From positions 1 through 64,000 of the forward strand of contig JALHNT010000037.1 of NCBI GenBank assembly GCA_022843385.1: 64,000 nucleotides of DNA. The letters are read 5' to 3'. The notes under the pieces were generated by a model. The model was not told where the DNA came from. It saw only the letters and a program-made list of their open reading frames with translations, and searched no databases. Positions within the stretch are counted from its first letter, which is position 1, and every line of letters starts with the position of its first letter. The position numbers and the translations under genes are program-made. This stretch comes from Anaerolineae bacterium. Lineage in GTDB: Bacteria; Chloroflexota; Anaerolineae; Aggregatilineales; Phototrophicaceae. Shown here piece by piece: positions 29,253-38,801 of this stretch.

Positions 29253-30206
29253 ATGAGCCAACGATTTTTAGTCACCGGCGCGTTAGGATGTATTGGTGCC
29301 TGGACGGTCAAACGACTGGTGGACGAAGGCACACCGGTCTGGACGTATGACCTGGGCAGCAGCCAGCACCGGCTTCAGCTCATCATGGACGACGCTGCGC
29401 TGGCAAAAGTCAATTTTGTGTCCGGCGACATCACCGACTTCGATGCGTTTGATCGTGTGGTTGCTGAAAATGGCATCACCCATATTGTTCACCTGGCGGC
29501 TTTTCAGGTGCCGTTCGTGCGCGCCGAGCCGGTTCTGGGGGCGAAAGTCAACCTGATCGGCATGTCGGTCGTGCTCGAATCGGCCAAACGCCACCTCGAT
29601 CACGTGCAGGGTCTGGCCTATGCCAGCTCGGCAGCGGTGTATGGGCCGCCGGGCAAGGGCTTTCAGACGGCGACGCTCTACGGCATCCATAAGCAGGCCA
29701 AAGAGGGCATGGCCCGTATCTATTCGCAGGATTACGGCCTACACGCCGTCGGCCTCCGCCCCCATACCGTCTATGGGCCGGGGCGCGACCAGGGGATGAC
29801 CTCGACGCCGACCAAAGCGATGCTGGCTGCCGCCGTTGGCCGACCGTATCAGATCACGTTTGGCGGCACCATTGTGATGGAACACGCCGACGACATGGCG
29901 CACATCTTCATCGATGCGGCGCGCGCCCGCCCCACCCAGGCCGGGGCGTATGACGTAGGCGGCAGCACCGTCACGGTCGAGGCGATTGTGGCGGCCATCA
30001 ACTCGGTTGCGCCTGAAATGGCGGGTCAGATCACTTACAACCCAACACCGCTGCCCGTCACTTCTGACCAGAATACCGAAGGGCTACAGGCGCTGCTGGG
30101 ACCGCTGGCCTGGCGACCGCTGGCGACCGGTGTGCAGCAAACGATTGAGCATTTCCGGTTGGCGGCGCAAACCGGACGCATCGATGTTGAGAAGGCGATT
30201 GCCTGA
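29253..30206 (+). CDS. NAD-dependent epimerase/dehydratase
   Basis: VTGALGCIGAWTVKRL; YGIHKQAKEG. Confidence 0.9.
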   Translation: MSQRFLVTGALGCIGAWTVKRLVDEGTPVWTYDLGSSQHRLQLIMDDAALAKVNFVSGDITDFDAFDRVVAENGITHIVHLAAFQVPFVRAEPVLGAKVNLIGMSVVLESAKRHLDHVQGLAYASSAAVYGPPGKGFQTATLYGIHKQAKEGMARIYSQDYGLHAVGLRPHTVYGPGRDQGMTSTPTKAMLAAAVGRPYQITFGGTIVMEHADDMAHIFIDAARARPTQAGAYDVGGSTVTVEAIVAAINSVAPEMAGQITYNPTPLPVTSDQNTEGLQALLGPLAWRPLATGVQQTIEHFRLAAQTGRIDVEKAIA

Positions 30207-30230
30207 CCGCTTGAAACGGGGATAGTTGAC

Positions 30231-31622
30231 GTGGCATTGATCGGGATTGATCTGGGGACATCATTCATCAAAGCGGGCGTTCTGGATCTCGACAGTCTGC
30301 AATTGCAGGCGATCCAGCGCGTTCCGTTTCCGGATGCGCTGCCCGGTCGCCCTTCGCTTTACCGCGAATATGATCCTGCTGCGGTGATGACGGCCGTCCG
30401 CTGGCTGCTGGAGCAACTCGCGCCGGAGATCGATGATTGTCAGGGGATTGTCCTGTGTACCCAGATGCACGGCGTGGTCTGGACAACCGATCAGGGGGAA
30501 GCCCATTCCACGCTGACGACCTGGCAGGATCAGCGCGTTCTGGAGCCGCACCCTGCTGGCAATGGCACGTATTTTGATGTGTTGAAAGCCCGCTTAACGC
30601 CTGATGAGGTGCGCCAACTGGGCAATGAACTGCGTCCTGGTTTGCCTGTGGGCTTGTTCTTCTGGCTGGCGGAACAGGGACGGCTGCCGCAAGCCGATCT
30701 CATCCCGGCGGCGCTGTCGGATTTTGTGGTGGCGAACCTGTGCGGATCGAGGCCAATGACCGATGTCAGCAACGCGATGGCACATGGACTGCTCAACCTG
30801 GAAACGCTGCGCTGGCACGATGCCGTCATCCATAAGCTCGGCCTGGGACCGATCCGCCTGCCGGAAGTCTGCGCTCATGGTACGGTGGTGGGGCGGCTGA
30901 AGTGGGGAGAGCGAACCATCCCCTGTTACACGCCGATTGGCGATTATCAGTGCGCCATTCTGGGAGCGCTGCTTCAGCCCGACGAATTGTCACTGAATAT
31001 CTCCACCGGGTCGCAGGTCAGCCTGCTCAGACCCGAAACGGAATTTGGCAACTTCCAGACTCGCCCGTTCTTCGATGACCGCTTCGCCATCACGGTCACC
31101 CATATCCCGGCCGGGCGGGCGCTGAATGCCCTGGTTCGGCTCTTCTCCGAACTGGCCGACGCTCAGGGTCTGACGCTGGACGATCCCTGGTCAACCATCG
31201 TGACAGCAGCGTCGCAGGTCAATCCACCGCGGATGCGCGCCCATCTGGCCTTTTACAACAGCGCCAGCGGGGATCACGGTGCTTTCACCGACATTCGTGA
31301 GGATGAACTGACAGTCGGTCATGTGTTCCGCGCCGCTTTTCAGAGCATGGCGGACAGCTACTATGCTTTTGCCCGGCAGCTTTCCCCCGATCAGAGATGG
31401 GATGGATTGGTGTTTTCCGGCGGATTGGTGCAGAAGATCGACCTGCTGCGCCAGATGATCTGCGATCAGTTTCAGGTTCGTTATCGCCTGTCCCCAACGG
31501 CTGAAGATACCTTGCTGGGATTGATGGCGCTGGGACTGGCATTTACCGGACGGACTGCTTCGATCTCCGAGGCGACAGCCGTCCTGACGAACGCTTACGC
31601 GGTGGACTCAGCTTTGGTCTGA
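30231..31622 (+). CDS. FGGY family carbohydrate kinase
   Basis: IGIDLGTSFIKAGVLD; TQMHGVVW; TGSQVSLL; VFSGGLVQK. Confidence 0.88.
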   Translation: MALIGIDLGTSFIKAGVLDLDSLQLQAIQRVPFPDALPGRPSLYREYDPAAVMTAVRWLLEQLAPEIDDCQGIVLCTQMHGVVWTTDQGEAHSTLTTWQDQRVLEPHPAGNGTYFDVLKARLTPDEVRQLGNELRPGLPVGLFFWLAEQGRLPQADLIPAALSDFVVANLCGSRPMTDVSNAMAHGLLNLETLRWHDAVIHKLGLGPIRLPEVCAHGTVVGRLKWGERTIPCYTPIGDYQCAILGALLQPDELSLNISTGSQVSLLRPETEFGNFQTRPFFDDRFAITVTHIPAGRALNALVRLFSELADAQGLTLDDPWSTIVTAASQVNPPRMRAHLAFYNSASGDHGAFTDIREDELTVGHVFRAAFQSMADSYYAFARQLSPDQRWDGLVFSGGLVQKIDLLRQMICDQFQVRYRLSPTAEDTLLGLMALGLAFTGRTASISEATAVLTNAYAVDSALV

Positions 31623-31756
31623 TCCACATGACACAGGCATGATGGCGGCTGCAACGCCAGAAAATCACGATGAAGGAGGTGATGTTCTGATCAGTATTCG
31701 AGCCTTGAGAAACCCATTTCGTAAGATTATCACTTTTGCGGATAGAGAGGATTGAC

Positions 31757-33091
31757 ATGACCGAGCCAACCAACACCAAAAAGACTTCTGCGAAACAGGC
31801 CATTAGCCGCCGTGACTTCCTGAAAATCGGCGCGACCACAGCGGCAGCCTCGGCGGTAGCGCTGCCCACCAGCAAAATCGGCTTCCCCAACTTCATTCGC
31901 CAGACCAAGATGGAACTCAACCTGCTGACCTGGTTCTGGACCGAGCCGGGGCGTGGCGATGCCTGGCGTGCCATGATCCAGAAGTTCCATGAATCGCAGT
32001 CCGACATCCAGGTCAACGAGAGTGGTTACGGCGAGAACGACTACTTCCAGCAGATCCTGATCCAGGCGCGGTCAGGCCGCATCGATGGCGATATGTTCAC
32101 CCAGACGCCAGATGGCTTCCTGCGCCTGATGAACGCCGGTCACACCATTTCGCTGGAAGATGTGGTCGAGCGCGCTGGTGTCAAACTGAGCCAGGCGCAG
32201 GATATGCTCCGCAAGGATGGCGAAGTCAACGGTCTCGACATCGTGACGGTGCGTTTCGGTCTGGTCTACAACAAGGCGCTGTTCGATGCCGCCGGCATTG
32301 GCGAACCGACAGACATCGAAAGCTGGGTCGCCGGAGCCACCGCCCTGACGGATCGCCCGAATCAATTCGGCATTTACTCGCCGCACCTGGCATCTGAACC
32401 CTTCACCGTCTGGTTCACCCTGGCGCAGTGGCCCGTCCTCTTTGGTGGTGTTCTGGCTGAAGGCAAGACACCGACGTTGACCTCCGAACCGGTCATCAAC
32501 GGTATCAAGCTGTTCAAGCAGATGTACGATGCCGCCATGCCACAGGGCACCGATCTCGGTACGGCCAACCAGATGTTCGCCAACTCGCAGATTGCCCAGT
32601 ATCTGATCGTGTCGGCGGCTGTCAATCAATGGAAGACTAACGCTGAAGACCCGGAACTGTACGGCAACCTGCGCAGCGCGGCACCCTTCTGGCCGAGCAA
32701 GAAGGGCATCACCCGCATTCACCCCATCTGCATCAATGCCAACACCGAACCGGAGAAGCAGGATGCCGCCAAGGAATTCCTGACCTGGCTCTACACCAAA
32801 GAGAATTATCAGGAATTGCTGGAGCGCTGCCTGGATGTGATCCCGGCCATCGAGGGCGGTATCCGTCCTGAATATCGTGAGACTCTCACCTGGGCTGATG
32901 GTTACGACGCCACTGAGGCGATCACGGTGCCGGAAGTGCTGGGCGACTTTGTCCTTTTCAACGACGAACTGGGCCAGGTGGTCACGCCTTACATCGAAGA
33001 AGTCTTGGCCGGTGCGAAATCGGTTGAAGATGCGCTCGGTGAAGCCCAGGTTGATGCTGAAGCGCTGGCTGAACGCGTCTTCGCCAGTTAA
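31757..33091 (+). CDS. Extracellular solute-binding protein with Tat signal
   Basis: SRRDFLKIGATTAAASAVALP twin-arginine signal; SBP family 1-like. Confidence 0.93.
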   Translation: MTEPTNTKKTSAKQAISRRDFLKIGATTAAASAVALPTSKIGFPNFIRQTKMELNLLTWFWTEPGRGDAWRAMIQKFHESQSDIQVNESGYGENDYFQQILIQARSGRIDGDMFTQTPDGFLRLMNAGHTISLEDVVERAGVKLSQAQDMLRKDGEVNGLDIVTVRFGLVYNKALFDAAGIGEPTDIESWVAGATALTDRPNQFGIYSPHLASEPFTVWFTLAQWPVLFGGVLAEGKTPTLTSEPVINGIKLFKQMYDAAMPQGTDLGTANQMFANSQIAQYLIVSAAVNQWKTNAEDPELYGNLRSAAPFWPSKKGITRIHPICINANTEPEKQDAAKEFLTWLYTKENYQELLERCLDVIPAIEGGIRPEYRETLTWADGYDATEAITVPEVLGDFVLFNDELGQVVTPYIEEVLAGAKSVEDALGEAQVDAEALAERVFAS

Positions 33092-33129
33092 GGCCACTCC
33101 AAGAAAATAATGCTCCCATAGATTGCCGT

Positions 33130-33157
33130 GTAGGGGCGCAATATATTGCGCCCCTAC
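33130..33157. repeat. 28-bp perfect palindrome GTAGGGGCGCAATATATTGCGCCCCTAC
   Basis: Read directly; 39 bp after the SBP stop. Confidence 0.9.
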
Positions 33158-33177
33158 GGAAGAAAACCTGCCGCTAT

Positions 33178-33295
33178 GGGCTAGTACATCAAGGCCTAAA
33201 CAACCCCAGTGTTTGCCCTCACCCCCAGCCCCTCTCCCACGGGGCGAGGGGAGAAAAACAACTCTGGGTGCATTTGAGCCTAAGTGAACTAGGCA
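33178..33295 (+). repeat. Palindromic repeat family 2, copy 2
   Basis: CAAGGCCTAAACAACCCCAGTGTTTGCCCTCACCCCCAGCCCCTCTCCCACGGGGCGAGGGGAG. Confidence 0.75.
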
Positions 33296-33325
33296 TTTTC
33301 CTGGAATAGCCTAAGTGAATTCACC

Positions 33326-33355
33326 GTAAGGACATGGGCGCACCCGTGTCCTTAC
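33326..33355. repeat. Hairpin GTAAGGACATGGG-CGCA-CCCGTGTCCTTAC
   Basis: Near-perfect 13-bp arms, 25 bp before the permease start. Confidence 0.75.
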
Positions 33356-33379
33356 CTGTAGTTTCACGAGGAACATGTT

Positions 33380-34300
33380 ATGGCTGTTCAAGCCGCTATC
33401 GCTGCACCCGTTGTTCACCGCCGTCGGCGTGATTATCTGCCTTACATGCTGGCGCTGCCCATCGTGCTCTACGAGGCAGTCTTCATACTCATTCCAATTG
33501 TTCAGCAGTTCTTTTCCAGTTTCACCAGTGACATCATTGGCATTGGGACGGTCAGGTGGGTCGGATTCGAGAATTACGAGCGCCTGTTCGCCGACAGAAA
33601 CTTCTGGAATTCAATGCGGGTGACGCTGTCCTTCATGGGCGGTACGGTCATCATCGCCGTCGGGGCAGGTTTGATCGCCGCCCTGCTGATGAATCAACAC
33701 TTTCGCGGTCGGTCGGCGGCGCGGGCCATCATGACCCTGCCCTGGGCTTTCCCCGATCTGCCCACCGTGATCATCTTTTACTGGATTCTCAACCCGAACT
33801 TCGGCATCATCAACGTCTTCGTTCGTTGGTTTCTGCCGTTGGAACAAAATCCCAAATGGCTGCTCGATATCAATCTGGCGCTGCCGCTGATTATCGCGAT
33901 TGCCGCCTGGAAAGCCTTCCCTTTTTACGGATTGGTGACGCTCTCAGTCCTGCAATCAATCCCCCATGAACTCTATGAAGCCGCCAAAGTCGATGGGGCG
34001 TCGCGGCTTGAGTCCTTCCGCTATGTCACCCTGCCGGAAATCATCCCGACGCTGATGCTGATGGGGGTGCTGGCCTGCATCTTCGCCTTCCGTCAGTTCG
34101 CCCTGATCTTTCTGCTCACTGGCGGCGGCCCGGCGCGAGTCACCGAAACGCTGGTGATCTCGGTGTATAAAGCGGCCTTTAATTCGTTCGATTTCTCCTA
34201 CGGCGCGACGATTGGCGTGGCCGGTTTCATCGCAGTGTTCGTTATCACGCTGTTGTTCGCCTTCCTGCAGCGTCGTCAGGAAGCGGAGGCGGCATCATGA
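33380..34300 (+). CDS. Sugar ABC transporter permease
   Basis: EAA motif HELYEAAKVDGASRLESFRYVTLPEI. Confidence 0.92.
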   Translation: MAVQAAIAAPVVHRRRRDYLPYMLALPIVLYEAVFILIPIVQQFFSSFTSDIIGIGTVRWVGFENYERLFADRNFWNSMRVTLSFMGGTVIIAVGAGLIAALLMNQHFRGRSAARAIMTLPWAFPDLPTVIIFYWILNPNFGIINVFVRWFLPLEQNPKWLLDINLALPLIIAIAAWKAFPFYGLVTLSVLQSIPHELYEAAKVDGASRLESFRYVTLPEIIPTLMLMGVLACIFAFRQFALIFLLTGGGPARVTETLVISVYKAAFNSFDFSYGATIGVAGFIAVFVITLLFAFLQRRQEAEAAS

Positions 34301-35193
34301 ATCAAGTGGAAACCACCCTGCCGGTACAGTCAGGCAGCCGCAGCCTCGCCAGCCCCCATCACTGGACGCGGCGCATCCCCCTCTACATCATGGTGCTGCT
34401 GTTCTGCATCACCACCGCCTTCCCGATCTACTGGATGCTGGTGGCTGTCTTTCAGCCTATCGAATACAGCCTGCAATATCCACCGCCGTTTTTCCCCCAG
34501 TCGATTGAATTCACCGTCTTCAACGAAATCTTTGGCGGTCAGGATACGGCTCAACGCATCGATGTCTGGATTTTTAACTCCATCATTCTCGCCAGCATGA
34601 CCACGCTCATCTGCACCGGGCTTTCCATCCTGGGGGCCTTTGCCCTCTCTGGACGGCGCTGGCGCGGGCAGGGTATGTTTGGCCTGCTGCTGCTGACCAC
34701 TCAGATGCTGCCGGAAGCGCTGATCGTCATCCCGCTGTATGCCACGATTGACCGGCTTGACATGAAAGATAGCCTGTTGACGCTGGCGCTGGTCGATACG
34801 GCCTTTGTCCTGCCGATCTGCATCTGGATTCTGAAGAATGTGTTCGACACCATCCCCACCGAAATCCGCGACGCCGCGCTGGTGGATGGCTGTACCCGGA
34901 TGGGGATGCTGTGGAAGATCATGCTGCCGATTTCCGCCCCTGGTCTGGTGGCGGTGGGCGTGGTCGCTTTCTTCCATGCCTGGAATGAGTATCTCTTCGC
35001 TGCCGCGCTGATTACCGACCGGCGCCTCTACACCGCTTCGGTGGGGCTGGGGTCGATGATCTCGATGATCGACACGCCGGTGGATCGGCTGATGGCGGGC
35101 GGCATGTTGTTTTCGATCTTCCCGGTGATCTTTTATCTGCTGGTGCAGCGCTATATCGTCGCCGGGCTGAGCGCGGGCGCGGTCAAAGGATAG
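34297..35193 (+). CDS. Carbohydrate ABC transporter permease
   Basis: EIRDAALVDGCTRMGMLWKIMLPISAPG; overlaps the upstream gene by 4 bp. Confidence 0.92.
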   Translation: MNQVETTLPVQSGSRSLASPHHWTRRIPLYIMVLLFCITTAFPIYWMLVAVFQPIEYSLQYPPPFFPQSIEFTVFNEIFGGQDTAQRIDVWIFNSIILASMTTLICTGLSILGAFALSGRRWRGQGMFGLLLLTTQMLPEALIVIPLYATIDRLDMKDSLLTLALVDTAFVLPICIWILKNVFDTIPTEIRDAALVDGCTRMGMLWKIMLPISAPGLVAVGVVAFFHAWNEYLFAAALITDRRLYTASVGLGSMISMIDTPVDRLMAGGMLFSIFPVIFYLLVQRYIVAGLSAGAVKG

Positions 35194-35201
35194 GTGAGAC
35201 G

Positions 35202-36362
35202 ATGAGCAATCATGAACTGGAACGGGCGCGGGCTGAACTGAAAACGCTGGGGGCTGATTTCGCCCTGCTGTCATCAGGCGATAATGTGACTTATGTCAGC
35301 CACTTTGAAGTGCCGGTGGAATTTGGCGCGCTGGCGACTCTCAGCTTCATCCCGCCGCTGGCGCTTATCGGCGTGCGGGGTGAGGCGGCGCTGGTGACAC
35401 CCAGTTTCTATGAAGCAGCCGCGAAGCAGCCGAGCAGCGGCTTTGAGGTGCGGGGTTACGAGCCGGTCAACTGGTTCACGCCGGTGGATGGTCGGCAGAA
35501 TTTTCTGGATGCGCTGCGCGACACGCTGGTTCAGGCCGGACTGGGCAGCGGAACCGTCAAACTGGCAATCGAGGAAAAGACCCTCCCGACGGCGGCGCTG
35601 CGGCTGGTGATGGATGAATTCCCAAACGTCACGCTGCTCGAAGCCGGGCCAGCGCTGGCCGCTGCCCGCCTCATCAAGACCAGCCGCGAATTGGAGCTGC
35701 TACGCTTCGCCGCAGAAGTCAATCAGATCGGTCATACCGAGCTGCTCAACCAGACGCGCGAGGCTAGCCGGAACGAATTTGCGATGTGGTCGGCGGTCAT
35801 TCAGGCGATGGAACGCAAAGCCGGTCATCCGCTGATGGTGTTCGGTGAGCTGGTCACTGGCACGCGCTGCAAGATGGTCAATTACCCCGGCGGCCCCAAA
35901 GATGTGACGACCCGCCCTGGTGATCTGACGCTGATGGATATGAGTCCGCGCGTCAATGGCTACTGGTCGGATACCACCAACACGATGGTGGTCGGCGGGG
36001 TGGCGGCGACGGCTAAACAGACGTTATACGGCGTGGCCGCGCGTGAAGCATTCTATGCTGCTGCCGAGATGCTCCGTCCAGGTCGCCGCGCCAAAGAGGC
36101 CTACTTCGCTGCTGAAGCCACGTTTGAGAAACATGGCCTGAAGATCGGTCATTACGCCGGACATCAGATCGGTGTCTCGGTCAACGAAGCGCCGCGCCTG
36201 GTGCCTTATGACGACACCCCGATTCAGGCGGGCATGGTCTTTTCAATTGAACCTGGCGCATATGAAGGGCCAGATGGCGAGGCCGGGGCGCGCATGGAGA
36301 AATCGGTCATCGTGCACGAGTCTGGCCCGGAGATCATCTGCAACTTTGAGTGGGGATTTTAA
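35202..36362 (+). CDS. M24 family (Xaa-Pro peptidase/creatinase-like) protein
   Basis: Five metal ligands retained: MDMSPRVNGYWSD, GHYAGHQIG, FSIEPGAYEG, ARMEKSV. Confidence 0.9.
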   Translation: MSNHELERARAELKTLGADFALLSSGDNVTYVSHFEVPVEFGALATLSFIPPLALIGVRGEAALVTPSFYEAAAKQPSSGFEVRGYEPVNWFTPVDGRQNFLDALRDTLVQAGLGSGTVKLAIEEKTLPTAALRLVMDEFPNVTLLEAGPALAAARLIKTSRELELLRFAAEVNQIGHTELLNQTREASRNEFAMWSAVIQAMERKAGHPLMVFGELVTGTRCKMVNYPGGPKDVTTRPGDLTLMDMSPRVNGYWSDTTNTMVVGGVAATAKQTLYGVAAREAFYAAAEMLRPGRRAKEAYFAAEATFEKHGLKIGHYAGHQIGVSVNEAPRLVPYDDTPIQAGMVFSIEPGAYEGPDGEAGARMEKSVIVHESGPEIICNFEWGF

Positions 36363-36386
36363 GCCGATAGGATAAGAAGCACTTTC

Positions 36387-37550
36387 ATGAAAATTACTGC
36401 AATAGAGACTTACACCGTCAGCGCGGGGTGGAAGAACTGGTTGTTCATCAAGGTTCTCACCGACACCGAGTGGTACGGCATTGGCGAGGCCACCATCAAC
36501 GGCTTCATCAGGACGACTGAAGCGGCGGTTCACGAGCTGAAGCATTTCGCCATTGGCCGAGATCCGCGTGAAGTCACGGCGATTGCACAGAAGATCATCA
36601 GCACGATTCAGGATGCCGGACACATTCACCGGTTGGTGATGGCGGCGGTAGAAGTGGCCTGCTGGGATATTCTGGGCAAGAGTCTGGGTGTGCCGGTCTA
36701 TCAACTGCTGGGCGGGAAAGTCCGCGACAGCATCGAAGCCTACGCCAACGGGTGGTATCGCGCTGAACGGACGCCCGATCACTTTGTGGCGGCGGCTCAG
36801 GATGTAGTGGACAAGGGCTTCAAGGCGCTCAAGATCGACCCCTTTGGCACGGCGCGCAACTTCATCAGCGAGAGCGATCTCAGGCTGGCTTATGACATTC
36901 TGCGGGCCATTCGGGATCGTTTTGGTTCCGAACTCAAAATTCTGATTGATGTTCACTGTCGCTTCACCCCGGCCGAGGCGGTGCGCGTCGCCCGTGTCAT
37001 GCAGGATCTCGATCTGTTCTGGTGGGAAGAACCGACCACGGCGGAACGCGAAATCCTGTCGAATGAGGTGGCGGCTCAAAGCCCGATTCGTGTCGCCACC
37101 GGCGAACAGTTCGACAAAATCGGCAAGTTCTTCACGCTGGCGGTGGGTGGCGGCATCAGCATCTGGCAGCCGGAACCGATGTCGCTGGGGGGCATCCGCA
37201 ATACGCTGGCGGTGGCGCATATCGCCGAAGCCAATGGTGCCTGGATCGCGCCCCATCAGAGCGGTGGGCCGGTGGCGACCGCCGTCTGCCTGCAACTGGC
37301 CGCCTGTGTGCCGAATTACCTGATTCAGGAATACTTCGATGCGTTCAACGAACCCTGGACGCGCGATCTGGTGACCTGGAACCCGACCATCAATCCGGCC
37401 AATGGTCACCTGTCGCTGCCGGAAGCGCCTGGCCTGGGGATTGATCTCAACCTGGAGATCATGGCAGCCCATCCTTACGATCCCGCTGCCTATCTGAACA
37501 TCTACCAGGAAGGCTGGGAGAAGCGGCTGGGGCAAGGGCAGAATGCCTGA
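36387..37550 (+). CDS. Mandelate racemase/muconate lactonizing enzyme family (sugar-acid dehydratase-like)
   Basis: ACWDILGKSLGVPVYQLLGGKVRD; ALKIDPFG; DLFWWEEPT; APHQSGG. Confidence 0.92.
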   Translation: MKITAIETYTVSAGWKNWLFIKVLTDTEWYGIGEATINGFIRTTEAAVHELKHFAIGRDPREVTAIAQKIISTIQDAGHIHRLVMAAVEVACWDILGKSLGVPVYQLLGGKVRDSIEAYANGWYRAERTPDHFVAAAQDVVDKGFKALKIDPFGTARNFISESDLRLAYDILRAIRDRFGSELKILIDVHCRFTPAEAVRVARVMQDLDLFWWEEPTTAEREILSNEVAAQSPIRVATGEQFDKIGKFFTLAVGGGISIWQPEPMSLGGIRNTLAVAHIAEANGAWIAPHQSGGPVATAVCLQLAACVPNYLIQEYFDAFNEPWTRDLVTWNPTINPANGHLSLPEAPGLGIDLNLEIMAAHPYDPAAYLNIYQEGWEKRLGQGQNA

Positions 37551-37578
37551 AATAGTTTTATGACAAAGGTGAGGAAAA

Positions 37579-38796
37579 ATGCAGATCACCCGAATTGAAA
37601 CAATCTGGATGGATGAGCAACCGAATACCACCTGGGTGCGCATCCACACCGATGATGGTCTGATTGGTCTGGGGGAGACCTTCTACGTCCCGCGCGCCAT
37701 CAGCGCTCTGATACACGATGTGTTCGCCGTCATCCTGCTGGGGCGTAACCCGCTGGACATCGAAAACCACTGGGCGAACATGATGGGGACGGTCAATTTC
37801 TTTGGCTTCGCCGGCAGCGAAATGCGGGCGATCAGCGCGGTCGATGTCGCCCTGTGGGACATCCTGGGGCAGCACACCGGCCAGCCGATCTATAACCTGC
37901 TCGGCGGGCGCAACCGTGACCGCATCATGATCTACAATACCTGCGTCAGCCACGGGCCGCATCAGGATTTCCACCGCTGGCGCGAGCAGGAACAAACCGG
38001 CGAACTGGCCGCTGAGCTGCTGAAGTCCGGCATCCGGGCGATGAAGATCTGGCCGTTCGACCAGTTCGGCGTCTCGCTTGGTGGCCCGGTCGGGCGGCGC
38101 GCCGGTGCCGAAGCCGTTGGGCCGGTGACGCATTTCATCAGCCGCGAGCAGATCAAGAAGGGATTATCCTACGTCGAAGACATCCGTCGTACCGTCGGCG
38201 ATCAGATGGAAATTGCCATCGAAGGTCATGCCCGCTGGAATCTGCCGGAAGCCACCAAGATCGCCCGCGCTCTCGAACCCTACGACATCCTGTGGCTGGA
38301 AGAGATCATGCCGCCGGATAACCCCGAATCGTATGCCCGCCTCAAACAGGACACGACCATCCCGCTGTGCGTCAGTGAGCGTCTTTTCACCCGCTTCGGC
38401 TTCCGCGCGGTGGTTGAACAGAATGCTGCTGACATCATCATGCCCGATATGGCGTGGACCGGCGGACTCAGTGAAACGCGCAAGATCTGCTCGCTGGCCG
38501 ATACTTATTATCTGCCCATCACCAGCCACGATACGATTGGGCCGGTGGCGCTGTGGTCAGCCGTCCACCTGATGCTGCATATCCCCAACGCCATGATCGT
38601 CGAAACCGTGCGCGCCTACTATGAGGGCTGGTACAACGATGTCATGACCGAGCGCATCCCCATCAGCGACGGCATGATCTCGCTGCCGGAAAAGCCCGGC
38701 TTAGGCACAGCGCTGCGCGAAGAAGTGTTGACTCGCCCGGATGTCCATATCGAAGTGTCGGACATCAGCGGCAAACGCGACTTCTCAAAAGGGTAG
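37579..38796 (+). CDS. Mandelate racemase/muconate lactonizing enzyme family (sugar-acid dehydratase-like)
   Basis: ALWDILGQHTGQPIYNLLGGRNRD; AMKIWPFD; ILWLEEIMPP; TSHDTIGP. Confidence 0.92.
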   Translation: MQITRIETIWMDEQPNTTWVRIHTDDGLIGLGETFYVPRAISALIHDVFAVILLGRNPLDIENHWANMMGTVNFFGFAGSEMRAISAVDVALWDILGQHTGQPIYNLLGGRNRDRIMIYNTCVSHGPHQDFHRWREQEQTGELAAELLKSGIRAMKIWPFDQFGVSLGGPVGRRAGAEAVGPVTHFISREQIKKGLSYVEDIRRTVGDQMEIAIEGHARWNLPEATKIARALEPYDILWLEEIMPPDNPESYARLKQDTTIPLCVSERLFTRFGFRAVVEQNAADIIMPDMAWTGGLSETRKICSLADTYYLPITSHDTIGPVALWSAVHLMLHIPNAMIVETVRAYYEGWYNDVMTERIPISDGMISLPEKPGLGTALREEVLTRPDVHIEVSDISGKRDFSKG

Positions 38797-38801
38797 CCGC
38801 G

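Noticed and set aside
34330-35274. 314-aa minus ORF over the ABC permease
   Set aside because: Shadow ORF of permease and M24 genes.
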